Below are positions 44,812 through 54,631 of a DNA stretch of 64,000 nucleotides, piece by piece. The DNA lies in contig NZ_JACXLD010000006.1 of NCBI RefSeq assembly GCF_014705705.1, positions 118,923-182,922 of the forward strand, given 5' to 3'. Both the position numbers and the translations under genes were made by a program. The DNA is from Spongiibacter pelagi (lineage in GTDB: Bacteria; Pseudomonadota; Gammaproteobacteria; Pseudomonadales; Spongiibacteraceae). Under the pieces are notes generated by a model. That model ran no database searches. It was not told where the DNA came from and saw nothing but the letters and a program-made list of their open reading frames with translations. Each line of letters starts with the position of its first letter. Position 1 is the stretch's first letter.

Positions 44812-45945
44812 GTGAGTGACGCGAGCCTATCGACTGCTGAATTGAAATCTACGGCACTGAATGCCCTGCACCGCGAGTTGGGTGCAAAGATGGTGCCTTT
44901 TGCTGGCTACGATATGCCGGTGCAGTATCCCTTGGGTGTAAAAAAAGAACACTTACACACGCGCACTGCAGCGGGCTTGTTTGATGTCTCACATATGGGA
45001 CAAATTCGCGTTACCGGTGAGGGCATCGCACAGGCCTTGGAAGCGGTTTTTCCCCAAGACGTTATCGGCTTGCCGGTGGGACGCCAGCGCTATGGTTTGA
45101 TGCTGAATGAACAGGCCGGTATTCGCGATGACTTAATGTTTGCTAATCGCGGCGAGGATTTCATGTTAGTGGTGAATGCCGCTTGTAAAGATCAGGATTT
45201 CGCCTGGTTGCGCGCAAAACTGCCGGATTCTATTAAGCTCGAGATGCTGGAAGATCAGGCACTACTAGCCATTCAGGGGCCGCAGGCGCGTGCGGTAATG
45301 AGCCGTTTACAACCGGCGCTGGCAGAGATGACCTTTATGGATACAGCCTTTGCCAGCATTGGCGGTATTGATTGCTGGTTGAGCTGTTCCGGCTATACCG
45401 GTGAAGACGGTTTTGAAATCTCAGTGGCCAATGCCGATGTTGAGCGTTTAGCTCGTTTGCTTATCGCTGAAACCGAAGTCGAATTTATTGGTTTAGGTGC
45501 GCGAGACTCACTGCGTTTGGAGGCAGGCCTCTGTCTCTATGGTCACGATATGGACGAAACCCTCTCGCCCTTGTCCGCCAACTTAATGTGGTCGGTTCAA
45601 AAATGCCGTCGCCCCGGCGGGGAGCGCGCCGGTGGTTTCATCGGTGATACCGCGTTTTTTCAGCAGCTGGAATCGGGTGCAAAACAGCAACGCGTTCTGC
45701 TCGATATTGAAGGTCGCGCGCCAGTGCGTGAACACACCGAGATTGTGGGCGAGCAGGGCGAAGTGTTGGGCGAGGTTTGCAGTGGTGGTTTTGGCCCCAG
45801 TGTGGAAGGTCCCATTGCCATGGCCTATATTGAAAGCGCTGCCTTGGCGGACAAGCGTGCCTTGTTTGCCAATGTGCGCGGCAAATCCATTCCGGTGAGT
45901 GTGAGACGCGGGGCCTTTTTCCCTCAGCGCTATTTCCGGGGGTAA
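44812..45945 (+). CDS. gcvT: Glycine cleavage system aminomethyltransferase (T protein)
   Basis: Transfers the methylene group from the H protein's lipoyl arm to tetrahydrofolate. The 377-aa protein has GYDMPVQYPLG, FDVSHMGQ, the folate-site QGPQA and RDSLRLEAGLCLYGHDMDE. The start is GTG at 44812 with GAGGAAA six bases upstream, rather than TTG at 44797. gcvH and gcvP are not beside it. The regulator gcvR is at 5.9 kb. Confidence 0.92.
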   Translation: MSDASLSTAELKSTALNALHRELGAKMVPFAGYDMPVQYPLGVKKEHLHTRTAAGLFDVSHMGQIRVTGEGIAQALEAVFPQDVIGLPVGRQRYGLMLNEQAGIRDDLMFANRGEDFMLVVNAACKDQDFAWLRAKLPDSIKLEMLEDQALLAIQGPQARAVMSRLQPALAEMTFMDTAFASIGGIDCWLSCSGYTGEDGFEISVANADVERLARLLIAETEVEFIGLGARDSLRLEAGLCLYGHDMDETLSPLSANLMWSVQKCRRPGGERAGGFIGDTAFFQQLESGAKQQRVLLDIEGRAPVREHTEIVGEQGEVLGEVCSGGFGPSVEGPIAMAYIESAALADKRALFANVRGKSIPVSVRRGAFFPQRYFRG

Positions 45946-45967
45946 GTTTTTTCTTTGAGGCCGGTGT

Positions 45968-47029
45968 ATGCACTTTCAGCTGGGTGTGATTGAGGGGTTC
46001 TATGGCCGCCAGTGGAGTTGGGCCCAGCGAGAGCAGCTTCCCGCCTTATTAGCAGCCTGGGGATATAACGCGTATATCTATGCCCCAAAAGGGGATAGTA
46101 GCCTGCGCAGCGCTTGGCATCAGCCCTTTAGCCGAGTTCATCAATATCAACTCTCGGCCATGAGTGAGGCCTGTCATCAGGCCGGAATTGCTTGGGGGCT
46201 GGGATTTTCTCCCGCCGGTTTACAAACCCGTTTCGATGCCGCTGATCGCCAGCGACTGGCAGCTAAGGTCGACACGCTGAAAGCGCTGGTACTCGACCAG
46301 CTGTGGATTTTGTTTGATGACCTGCCTGCCGGGAATCCTGATTTAGCTCGACGACAATTAGACGTAGTCGATTTTATTCGCCAGCAAATGCCCAATACGC
46401 AACTGGCCGTCTGCCCCAGTTACTACAGCGAAGACCCCATTCTTGAGCAATTGTTTGGCGCTTGCCCAACAGGCTATTTTGAAGAGCTGGGGGCGGGCTT
46501 GGCGGAGGATATTGATATTCTCTGGACTGGTCGGGCCGTGATCAGCCCAGATTACAGCGCCGAGGATATGGATCGCGCCCGGCTTATCTTAGGGCGCAAG
46601 CCGTTGCTATGGGATAACTACCCGGTCAACGATGGTCGCAAAAGCAGTCGTTTTCTCAATCTTTACCCCTTTCGGGGGCGGGGCGCGAGTCTTGCCGCCC
46701 AGACCCGTGGGCATTTCACCAATCCCATGAATCAATTTGCCGCCTCCTGTCTGGTGTTGCCGACCTTGGCGGCCATTTATAAAAACGATGAGCCTTACTG
46801 GGCCGATCAGCAATTTGAGCAACAATTGTCTACACTTCCAGAGGTGCTTGCCCAGCGCTTGCGAGTGGATTGGTCGCTGTTTCAAGAGCAGGGGCTGGAT
46901 CAGATTCCTGAGTCCGATAAAAACAAACTTTGCAGTGCATACCGGGCAATCTCACACCCTATTGCCGTAGAGGTGGCAGACTGGCTGGATGAGGCTTACC
47001 GCTTTGATCCGGATTGTCTCACCGAGTAG
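45968..47029 (+). CDS. GH84-type beta-N-acetylglucosaminidase domain protein
   Basis: 353-aa protein that is almost only a GH84 catalytic domain: GVIEGFYGRQWSW at the N-terminus, YIYAPKGD, and the paired catalytic Asp117-Asp118 in LFDDLPAG. A YYSEDPILEQLFG and LLWDNYPVNDGRKSSRF follow, both typical of the family. There is no signal peptide, so it should act in the cytoplasm. GH84 enzymes remove GlcNAc by a substrate-assisted mechanism; the substrate here is unknown. It follows gcvT by 22 bases. Confidence 0.85.
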   Translation: MHFQLGVIEGFYGRQWSWAQREQLPALLAAWGYNAYIYAPKGDSSLRSAWHQPFSRVHQYQLSAMSEACHQAGIAWGLGFSPAGLQTRFDAADRQRLAAKVDTLKALVLDQLWILFDDLPAGNPDLARRQLDVVDFIRQQMPNTQLAVCPSYYSEDPILEQLFGACPTGYFEELGAGLAEDIDILWTGRAVISPDYSAEDMDRARLILGRKPLLWDNYPVNDGRKSSRFLNLYPFRGRGASLAAQTRGHFTNPMNQFAASCLVLPTLAAIYKNDEPYWADQQFEQQLSTLPEVLAQRLRVDWSLFQEQGLDQIPESDKNKLCSAYRAISHPIAVEVADWLDEAYRFDPDCLTE

Positions 47030-47138
47030 TTGTTCGAGTATTTGTGTGGCTGTTTGCACTGGGGTTTTGACTTTGCGGACGCCGTTCTATGTCAACAGGG
47101 TTATTGAACTGTTAGCGGCGATGCTGTAATTTTCGCCC

Positions 47139-47161
47139 AAATGTTTTACATGTAAACATTT
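47139..47161. promoter_or_regulatory. Symmetric operator-like element upstream of fadB
   Basis: Perfect 8-base inverted repeat, AAATGTTT-N7-AAACATTT, 82 bases before the fadB start. The position and symmetry suggest a repressor site, possibly of a fatty-acid-responsive TetR/FadR-type regulator; it does not match the PsrA half-site orientation that I know. Confidence 0.6.
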
Positions 47162-47243
47162 AGCGTGAGCTGTTCGCGCGCTTCATTGCCAGCGGAAGTG
47201 TTCTCCTTTATCAGGCCTTCCCTAACTCAATTGAGGAATAACA

Positions 47244-49394
47244 ATGATCTATCAAGGCCAAGCCTTAACGGCTAAGTATCTGGATGGTGGTATCGCTGAA
47301 CTCTGCTTCGATCTGCAGGGTGACTCCGTAAATAAATTTAACCGCCTGACTCTGAATGAGCTCGATCAGGCGACTGCGGCATTAGCGGCAGAAGCCGACC
47401 TGAAAGGCGTATTGGTGACCAGCGCCAAGGGCGTTTTTATTGTTGGTGCCGACATCACTGAGTTTACCGAATTGTTCAAACTGCCCGATGAAGAACTGGG
47501 CAAATGGGCTCGTGAGGCCAATGGCATTTTTAACCGCTTTGAAGATCTGCCGGTACCCACGGTAGTCGCCATTAATGGCGTGGCCCTAGGCGGCGGCTAT
47601 GAGATGTGTCTGGCCTGTGATTTCCGCGTTATGTCTACTGCGGCGGTCGTTGGCTTGCCCGAAGTTAAGCTGGGCATTAACCCCGGATTTGGTGGCACCG
47701 TGCGTTTGCCTCGGGTTATTGGTTGCGACAACGCGATGCTGTGGACGGCAACGGGCAATCAGCAAAAACCGGATGCAGCGCTGAAAGACGGCGGTGTCGA
47801 TGCGGTGGTTGCACCAGAATTGCTGAAAGAGGCGGCCTTGGATCTGTTGAACAAGTGTGTCGACGGCACCTTTGATTACAAAGCCAAACGCCAAGAGAAG
47901 CTGGAACCCGTTAAGCTCAACGATATTGAGCGCATGATGGCCTTTACTACGGGTAAAGCGATGGTGGCACAGCAGGCCGGCAAAAATATGCCCGCGCCGA
48001 TTACTGCGGCCAAATCCATGGAGAAGAACGCACCATTGGCTCGCGACGCGGCCATTGAAGTGGAAATTGCCAACTTCATTAAATTGACCCGTACGCCACA
48101 ATCCAATGCGCTGATTGGTCTGTTCCTGAATGACCAAGCGGTGAATAAAACTGCCAAAACCCACGCCAAAGCGGGTGGTGATGTAAACCAGGCGGCGGTA
48201 CTTGGCGCCGGTATTATGGGTGGTGGTATTGCTTACCAGTCTGCCTATAAAGGCACTCCAATTCTGATGAAAGACATTGCCGAGGCAGGTCTGGAATTAG
48301 GTATGAAAGAGGCGGGTAAGCTGCTCTCCAAACAGGTCAATCGCGGCCGTATGGGCGCAGACAAAATGGCCAAAATCATGGGCAGCATTCGTCCTACCCT
48401 GAATTACGATGGCTTTGACAAGGCCGATGTCATTGTTGAAGCGGTAGTTGAAAATCCCAAAGTTAAGCATGCCGTACTGAGCGAAACGGAAAATCACATC
48501 CGTGAAGATGCGGTTCTCGCCTCGAATACGTCAACCATCTCTATCAACTATTTGGCTGAGCCTCTGAAGCGCCCTGAAAATTTCTGCGGTATGCACTTCT
48601 TTAACCCGGTTCACGCTATGCCGCTGGTTGAGGTTATTCGCGGTGCGAAAACCTCTGATGAAACCGTGAGCAAAGTCGTCAAATACGCGCTGCAAATGGG
48701 TAAAACGCCCATCGTGGTTAACGACTGCCCCGGTTTCTATGTCAATCGTGTGTTGTTCCCGTACTTTGCTGGTTTTGAAATGCTGGTGCGCGATGGGGTG
48801 GATTACCGCCGTATCGACAAAGTTATGGAAAAATTCGGCATGCCTATGGGGCCTGCTTATTTGATGGACGTGGTCGGTATCGACACCGGTTGTCACGCTG
48901 CTGAGGTGATGGCAGAAGGCTTCCCTGAGCGTATGAACTACGGTTTCCGTACCATTTCTCAAATGATGTATGAAGCCAAGCGTTTCGGTCAGAAGAATGG
49001 CATTGGTTTTTACGCCTATAGCGAAGATGCGAAAGGCAAGCCGCGCAAGACCGAAGATGAAACTGCGCTGAGCATGGCGGCGGAAGCTGCAGAAGGTCGC
49101 AGCCTGGAAATCACCGACGAAGACATTATTGCTCGCATGATGATTCCAATGTGTACCGAGGTGGTGCGCTGCTTGGATGAGAACATTGTTAGCTCAGCGG
49201 CCGATGCCGATATGGGTCTGATTATGGGTATTGGTTTCCCAGTATTCCGCGGCGGTGCTCTGCGCTTCATCGACCAGATGGGCGTAGCAGCTTTTGTTGA
49301 ACTGGCTGATCGCTTTAAAGAACTTGGCGGCGTATACGAGGCTCCTGAAAGCCTGCGTAGCATGGCGGCCAATGGCGAGACTTTCTTCAAGTAA
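47244..49394 (+). CDS. fadB: Fatty acid oxidation complex alpha subunit
   Basis: 716-aa multifunctional enzyme with enoyl-CoA hydratase and 3-hydroxyacyl-CoA dehydrogenase activities. The N-terminal hydratase region has GADITEF and ALGGGYE, and the dehydrogenase region has the NAD motif [10 protein letters not shown] (about residue 320) and [15 protein letters not shown]. It forms a heterotetramer with FadA. GAGG upstream supports the start. fadA starts 18 bases after it. Confidence 0.97.
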   Translation: MIYQGQALTAKYLDGGIAELCFDLQGDSVNKFNRLTLNELDQATAALAAEADLKGVLVTSAKGVFIVGADITEFTELFKLPDEELGKWAREANGIFNRFEDLPVPTVVAINGVALGGGYEMCLACDFRVMSTAAVVGLPEVKLGINPGFGGTVRLPRVIGCDNAMLWTATGNQQKPDAALKDGGVDAVVAPELLKEAALDLLNKCVDGTFDYKAKRQEKLEPVKLNDIERMMAFTTGKAMVAQQAGKNMPAPITAAKSMEKNAPLARDAAIEVEIANFIKLTRTPQSNALIGLFLNDQAVNKTAKTHAKAGGDVNQAAVLGAGIMGGGIAYQSAYKGTPILMKDIAEAGLELGMKEAGKLLSKQVNRGRMGADKMAKIMGSIRPTLNYDGFDKADVIVEAVVENPKVKHAVLSETENHIREDAVLASNTSTISINYLAEPLKRPENFCGMHFFNPVHAMPLVEVIRGAKTSDETVSKVVKYALQMGKTPIVVNDCPGFYVNRVLFPYFAGFEMLVRDGVDYRRIDKVMEKFGMPMGPAYLMDVVGIDTGCHAAEVMAEGFPERMNYGFRTISQMMYEAKRFGQKNGIGFYAYSEDAKGKPRKTEDETALSMAAEAAEGRSLEITDEDIIARMMIPMCTEVVRCLDENIVSSAADADMGLIMGIGFPVFRGGALRFIDQMGVAAFVELADRFKELGGVYEAPESLRSMAANGETFFK

Positions 49395-50588
<1,194 letters not shown>

Positions 50589-50639
50589 GCTCGCTTACTA
50601 AAGGTTTCGCGTGGGAGTGATTGTTGTTGCAGTCCTCCC

Positions 50640-50668
50640 TTGAACCGACTGCCGGGCTGTGGCACAAT
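50640..50668 (+). promoter_or_regulatory. Promoter of tRNA-Leu
   Basis: TTGAAC (50640-50645), a 17-base spacer and CACAAT (50663-50668). The sequence after the -10 is GC-rich. Confidence 0.55.
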
Positions 50669-50748
50669 CTGCGGCCTCGCGTTGTTGGAGCTTCGCGAAG
50701 CCTCTTTTCAAAGCCGTTTTAATTCAGATAGTTAGGCGGTTTTTTCGT

Positions 50749-50833
50749 GCGGATGTGGTGAAATTGGTATACACGCCAGATTTAGGTTCTGGTGCCGCGA
50801 GGCGTGAGAGTTCGAGTCTCTCCATCCGCACCA
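50749..50833 (+). tRNA. tRNA-Leu (UAG)
   Basis: 85-base class II tRNA including encoded CCA, with a long variable arm. GCGGATG pairs with CATCCGC and the anticodon loop TTTAGGT gives anticodon TAG. Confidence 0.95.
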
Positions 50834-50854
50834 TTTTAAAGGCAATAATTTTTG

Positions 50855-50888
50855 ACAGCTCCCCGACTCCGTCGCGGAGCTGTATTTT
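50855..50888 (+). terminator. Terminator after tRNA-Leu
   Basis: ACAGCTCC (50855-50862) pairs with GGAGCTGT (50876-50883), followed by ATTTTTATTT. Confidence 0.75.
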
Positions 50889-50913
50889 TATTTACCGTAT
50901 TTGAGGAATACCC

Positions 50914-52242
50914 ATGCAAGTTTCCGTTGAAACAACCTCTGGCCTGGAGCGTCGTCTGACTGTTGGCGTACCCGCCGAGCGTGTTGATAGTGCTGTTGAT
51001 GCACGTCTGAAGGAAGCCGCCCGCACCGTTAAACTCGACGGTTTCCGTCCCGGAAAAGTGCCAATGAAAGTGGTTCGCCAGCGTTTCGGCCAATCAGTTC
51101 GTATGGAGATCTTGGGCGATGTCATGAACCAAGCGTTCTATGAGGCCATTCAACAGCAAGATCTTCGCCCAGCAGGCCGTCCTTCAATCGAACCCAAAAA
51201 CATGGATGAAGGCAAAGACGTAGAGTTTGTTGCCACTTTTGAAGTATTTCCAGAAATTGAATTGAAAGACTACAGCGGCATCACCGTAGAAAAGCCAGTT
51301 TCTTCTGTGACTGATGCTGATATCGATGTGATGATCGAGAACCTGCAAAAACAACGCGCAAGCTGGGACACCGTAGAGCGTGCCGCTGCTGAGGGTGACC
51401 AGGTTGATATCGACTATGTTGGCACAAAAGACGGCGAAGAATTTGCTGGTGGTAAAGCCGAAGGTCAAAAATTGGAATTGGGTTCAGGTCGTATGATTCC
51501 CGGTTTTGAAGACGGCATTATTGGCCTGTCTGCCGGTGAAGAGAAAGTGGTTGCGCTGAGCTTTCCAGAGGACTACCACGCCGAAGAGCTGAAAGGCGCG
51601 GCAGTTGAGTTCAAAATTAAAGTGAACGCCGTTCAGGAAAAGAAATTACCCGAGCTGAACGATGAGTTTTTCACTGCCTTCGGTGTTGAAGAGGGTGGTG
51701 TAGAAGCCTTCCGTGAAGAAGTGAAAAAGAACATGGAGCGCGAACTGAAGCGCGCCGTGAACACTCGCATTAAAGATCAGGTGATGGAAGGCATTCTGGC
51801 AGCGCACAGCGACCTGCTGATTCCTCAAGCGCTGATCCAGCAAGAAATCGATGCGCTGCGCAACCAGCAAATGCAGCAGTTCGGTGCTCTGGCTGAGAAA
51901 CTGAATCCAAAAGATATCCTGCCGGATGAGCTGTTCAGCGAAAACGCTGAGCGCCGTGTGCGCTTGGGCTTGGTAATTAACGAAATTATCACTGCTGAAG
52001 ATATCAAGGCCGATGCCGCTAAAGTGGACGAAGCACTGGAAGAGTTGGCGGGAAGCTATGAAGACAAAGATGAGGTGATTAGCTGGTACAAGAGCAACCC
52101 TCAGCAGCTTCAGCAAATCGAAGGTATGGTGATTGAAGAGACAGTAGTCGAAAAGTTGCTTGAAAAAGCGCAGCTTAGCGATGTAACTTTAAGCTACGAA
52201 GAAGTTCTGACTCCACCTAAGAAAGGTGGCGATGACGAATAA
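50914..52242 (+). CDS. tig: Trigger factor
   Basis: 442-aa ribosome-bound chaperone with a peptidyl-prolyl isomerase domain. The ribosome-binding GFRPGKVP motif is at about residues 43-50, the FKBP-type domain at about 155-245, and the rest is the helical chaperone body. It begins the tig-clpP-clpX-lon cluster. Confidence 0.97.
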   Translation: MQVSVETTSGLERRLTVGVPAERVDSAVDARLKEAARTVKLDGFRPGKVPMKVVRQRFGQSVRMEILGDVMNQAFYEAIQQQDLRPAGRPSIEPKNMDEGKDVEFVATFEVFPEIELKDYSGITVEKPVSSVTDADIDVMIENLQKQRASWDTVERAAAEGDQVDIDYVGTKDGEEFAGGKAEGQKLELGSGRMIPGFEDGIIGLSAGEEKVVALSFPEDYHAEELKGAAVEFKIKVNAVQEKKLPELNDEFFTAFGVEEGGVEAFREEVKKNMERELKRAVNTRIKDQVMEGILAAHSDLLIPQALIQQEIDALRNQQMQQFGALAEKLNPKDILPDELFSENAERRVRLGLVINEIITAEDIKADAAKVDEALEELAGSYEDKDEVISWYKSNPQQLQQIEGMVIEETVVEKLLEKAQLSDVTLSYEEVLTPPKKGGDDE

Positions 52243-52267
52243 GCGTCATTTGCCAAGTTGATGAGAA

Positions 52268-52307
52268 TCAAGCGACCGAACTTCCGTTCCGTCGCTTGAT
52301 TTTTTTT
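52268..52307 (+). terminator. Terminator after tig
   Basis: Arms TCAAGCGAC (52268-52276) and GTCGCTTGA (52291-52299), extended by partly paired bases, followed by a run of T. Confidence 0.88.
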
Positions 52308-52371
52308 AGGGTCGCCCTAATAACTACTATTCAGAACTACACCCGCAATTACGACCCACGAGAAGAGAAAT

Positions 52372-53010
52372 ATGTCGCGTAGCAATTTTGAAGGCATCAA
52401 CAACAATACTATTAATAACCTCGGCCTGATTCCTATGGTCGTTGAGCAGACCTCACGGGGTGAGCGTTCCTACGACATCTATTCCCGTCTGCTGAAAGAG
52501 CGCGTGATCTTTTGTGTGGGCCCTGTTGAAGACAATATGGCCAACCTGATTGTCGCGCAGATGCTGTTTTTGGAATCGGAAAATCCCGATAAAGACATTC
52601 ATCTCTATATCAACTCGCCGGGTGGCTCTGTTACTGCCGGTCTGTCGATTTACGACACCATGAAGTTCATCAAGCCAGACGTTAGCACCATGTGTATGGG
52701 GCAGGCGGCCAGCATGGGCGCTTTCTTGCTGAGTGGCGGTGCCAAAGGCAAGCGTTTTATTCTGCCTAATGCGCGTACCATGATTCACCAGCCTAGCGGT
52801 GGTGCTCAAGGTCAGGCCACGGACATTGATATTCAGGCGCGCGAAATTCTGATTATTCGTGAGCGTTTGAACCATCTGATGGCCGAACACACGGGGCAGG
52901 ATTACGAGACGATTGCCCGTGATACCGAACGCGACAACTTTATGAATGCCCAGCAGTCGAAAGATTACGGTCTGGTGGACGAAGTGCTGACCGACCGCGG
53001 AGCAAAGTAA
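52372..53010 (+). CDS. clpP: ATP-dependent Clp protease proteolytic subunit
   Basis: 212-aa serine protease subunit that forms the double-heptamer chamber. Catalytic Ser is in [11 protein letters not shown], His in [12 protein letters not shown] and Asp in RDNFM-type DTERDNF. GAGAAGAG upstream supports the start. clpX follows after 137 bases. Confidence 0.97.
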   Translation: MSRSNFEGINNNTINNLGLIPMVVEQTSRGERSYDIYSRLLKERVIFCVGPVEDNMANLIVAQMLFLESENPDKDIHLYINSPGGSVTAGLSIYDTMKFIKPDVSTMCMGQAASMGAFLLSGGAKGKRFILPNARTMIHQPSGGAQGQATDIDIQAREILIIRERLNHLMAEHTGQDYETIARDTERDNFMNAQQSKDYGLVDEVLTDRGAK

Positions 53011-53068
53011 TTCGCTAGAGTAATCAGCGTATTCCGGCTGATAGCTGCAGGAGCGTGGAAAATCACGG

Positions 53069-53097
53069 CTTGCAAAACAATACAAAAGGGGCCATCT
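53069..53097 (+). promoter_or_regulatory. Sigma-32-like promoter of clpX
   Basis: CTTGCAA (53069-53075), a 14-base spacer and GGCCATCT (53090-53097), compared with the sigma-32 consensus CTTGAAA and CCCCATNT. It lies about 50 bases before clpX. Confidence 0.45.
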
Positions 53098-53147
53098 TTA
53101 GCTTGTGACTAAGAAATGGCGCCAATTTAGGTGACAGGTAAGACTGA

Positions 53148-54431
53148 ATGAGTAGTAAAGACGGCACAGATGACAACGGAAAACTGTTGTACTGTTCTTT
53201 CTGCGGCAAAAGCCAGCACGAAGTAAGAAAATTGATCGCCGGTCCGTCCGTGTTTATCTGTGATGAATGCGTGGATCTTTGCAACGACATTATTCGGGAA
53301 GAAGTTCAAGAGGCGGAAAGCGAAGCCGCCCGTGAAAAGCTGCCGACCCCGCAGGAAATTAACTCCACGCTTGATCAGTATGTTATCGGCCAGACTCGGG
53401 CTAAAAAAGTCCTGTCAGTGGCGGTTTATAACCATTACAAGCGTTTGCGCCACGGTGATTCCGGCAAAGACGAAGTCGAGCTAGGCAAAAGTAATATTCT
53501 TCTAGTTGGGCCCACCGGTAGTGGTAAAACCCTGCTGGCTGAAACCCTTGCTCGCCTGCTGGATGTGCCGTTCACCATCGCTGACGCAACCACCCTGACC
53601 GAAGCCGGTTATGTGGGTGAAGACGTTGAGAACATTATTCAAAAGCTGCTGCAGAAGTGTGACTACGATGTTGATAAGGCCCAGATGGGTATTGTCTATA
53701 TCGACGAAATTGACAAAATTTCCCGCAAGTCTGACAACCCCTCTATCACCCGCGATGTGTCTGGTGAAGGTGTGCAGCAAGCGTTGTTGAAATTGATTGA
53801 AGGTACGGTTGCTTCGGTTCCGCCTCAAGGTGGTCGTAAGCATCCTCAGCAGGAATTCCTGCAAGTTGATACCTCCAATATCCTGTTTATCTGTGGCGGT
53901 GCATTTGCTGGTCTTGATCGAGTGATTCGTGATCGCTCAGAAAAAGGCGGCATTGGTTTCGGCGCAGAGGTGAAGAGCAAAGACGACAAGCGCAATGTCG
54001 GTGAAATTCTGGCGGATGTCGAACCAGAAGATCTGGTGCGCTACGGCCTGATTCCTGAGTTCGTTGGCCGCTTACCGGTGATTGCGACTTTGGAAGAACT
54101 GGATGCCGATGCGCTGGTGAATATCCTCACCGAGCCGCGTAACGCTCTGACTAAACAGTACGCCAAATTGTTTGATATGGAAGGTGTGGAAGTCGATTTC
54201 CGCGAAGATGGCTTGCGGGCGGTGGCAGAAAAAGCCATGACTCGCAAAACCGGTGCTCGTGGCTTGCGCTCCATTCTTGAGAATGTACTGCTCGATACCA
54301 TGTACGATCTGCCTTCAATGGACAACGTCAGCAAGGTGGTGGTGGATGCCTCGGTTATAGAGGGAGATTCTGCGCCTATTCTGGTTTACAGCGAGCAGCC
54401 AGCTCAGCGTAAAGCCGCGCCTGAAGACTAG
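53148..54431 (+). CDS. clpX: ATP-dependent Clp protease ATP-binding subunit ClpX
   Basis: 427-aa AAA+ unfoldase that feeds ClpP. The N-terminal zinc domain has CSFCGKSQ and CDECVDLC, Walker A is GPTGSGKT, Walker B YIDEIDKI and the IGF-type loop is at GGIGFGAE. Confidence 0.98.
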   Translation: MSSKDGTDDNGKLLYCSFCGKSQHEVRKLIAGPSVFICDECVDLCNDIIREEVQEAESEAAREKLPTPQEINSTLDQYVIGQTRAKKVLSVAVYNHYKRLRHGDSGKDEVELGKSNILLVGPTGSGKTLLAETLARLLDVPFTIADATTLTEAGYVGEDVENIIQKLLQKCDYDVDKAQMGIVYIDEIDKISRKSDNPSITRDVSGEGVQQALLKLIEGTVASVPPQGGRKHPQQEFLQVDTSNILFICGGAFAGLDRVIRDRSEKGGIGFGAEVKSKDDKRNVGEILADVEPEDLVRYGLIPEFVGRLPVIATLEELDADALVNILTEPRNALTKQYAKLFDMEGVEVDFREDGLRAVAEKAMTRKTGARGLRSILENVLLDTMYDLPSMDNVSKVVVDASVIEGDSAPILVYSEQPAQRKAAPED

Positions 54432-54448
54432 TTGGCTAAATCTTGATC

Positions 54449-54484
54449 AAAAGCCGCTTTTCGCGAGGAAAGCGGCTTTTTTTT
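54449..54484 (+). terminator. Terminator after clpX
   Basis: Twelve-base arms AAAAGCCGCTTT (54449-54460) and AAAGCGGCTTTT (54469-54480), followed by T. Confidence 0.9.
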
Positions 54485-54494
54485 GTCAGTTTCT

Positions 54495-54514
54495 TTACAA
54501 GTCAAGACTTGTAA
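54495..54514. promoter_or_regulatory. Perfect 20-base palindrome upstream of lon
   Basis: TTACAAGTC-AA-GACTTGTAA, nine-base arms. It overlaps the -35 of the sigma-32-like promoter, so it could be a repressor site. Confidence 0.5.
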
Positions 54515-54536
54515 TTCCAACCTCAGAACCCCATCT
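54508..54536 (+). promoter_or_regulatory. Heat-shock (sigma-32) promoter of lon
   Basis: CTTGTAA (54508-54514), a 14-base spacer and CCCCATCT (54529-54536), a close match to the sigma-32 consensus. It lies about 95 bases before the lon start. Confidence 0.78.
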
Positions 54537-54631
54537 TAATAGCAATACTCCTGTCGCAGCCCTAAAGCCGGCCATTCCTTCGGTTTTATTTCAAATCCCC
54601 TGTGGCAACAAATCTAAGAGGCGAGATCTCA

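Noticed and set aside
52295..52323. Sigma-32-like promoter before clpP (CTTGATT with a poor -10)
   Set aside because: The CTTG lies in the tig terminator stem and the -10 (CCTAAT) is a poor match to CCCCATNT.
52453..53085. 210-codon frame antisense to clpP
   Set aside because: It covers a strongly conserved gene and shows no motif of its own.
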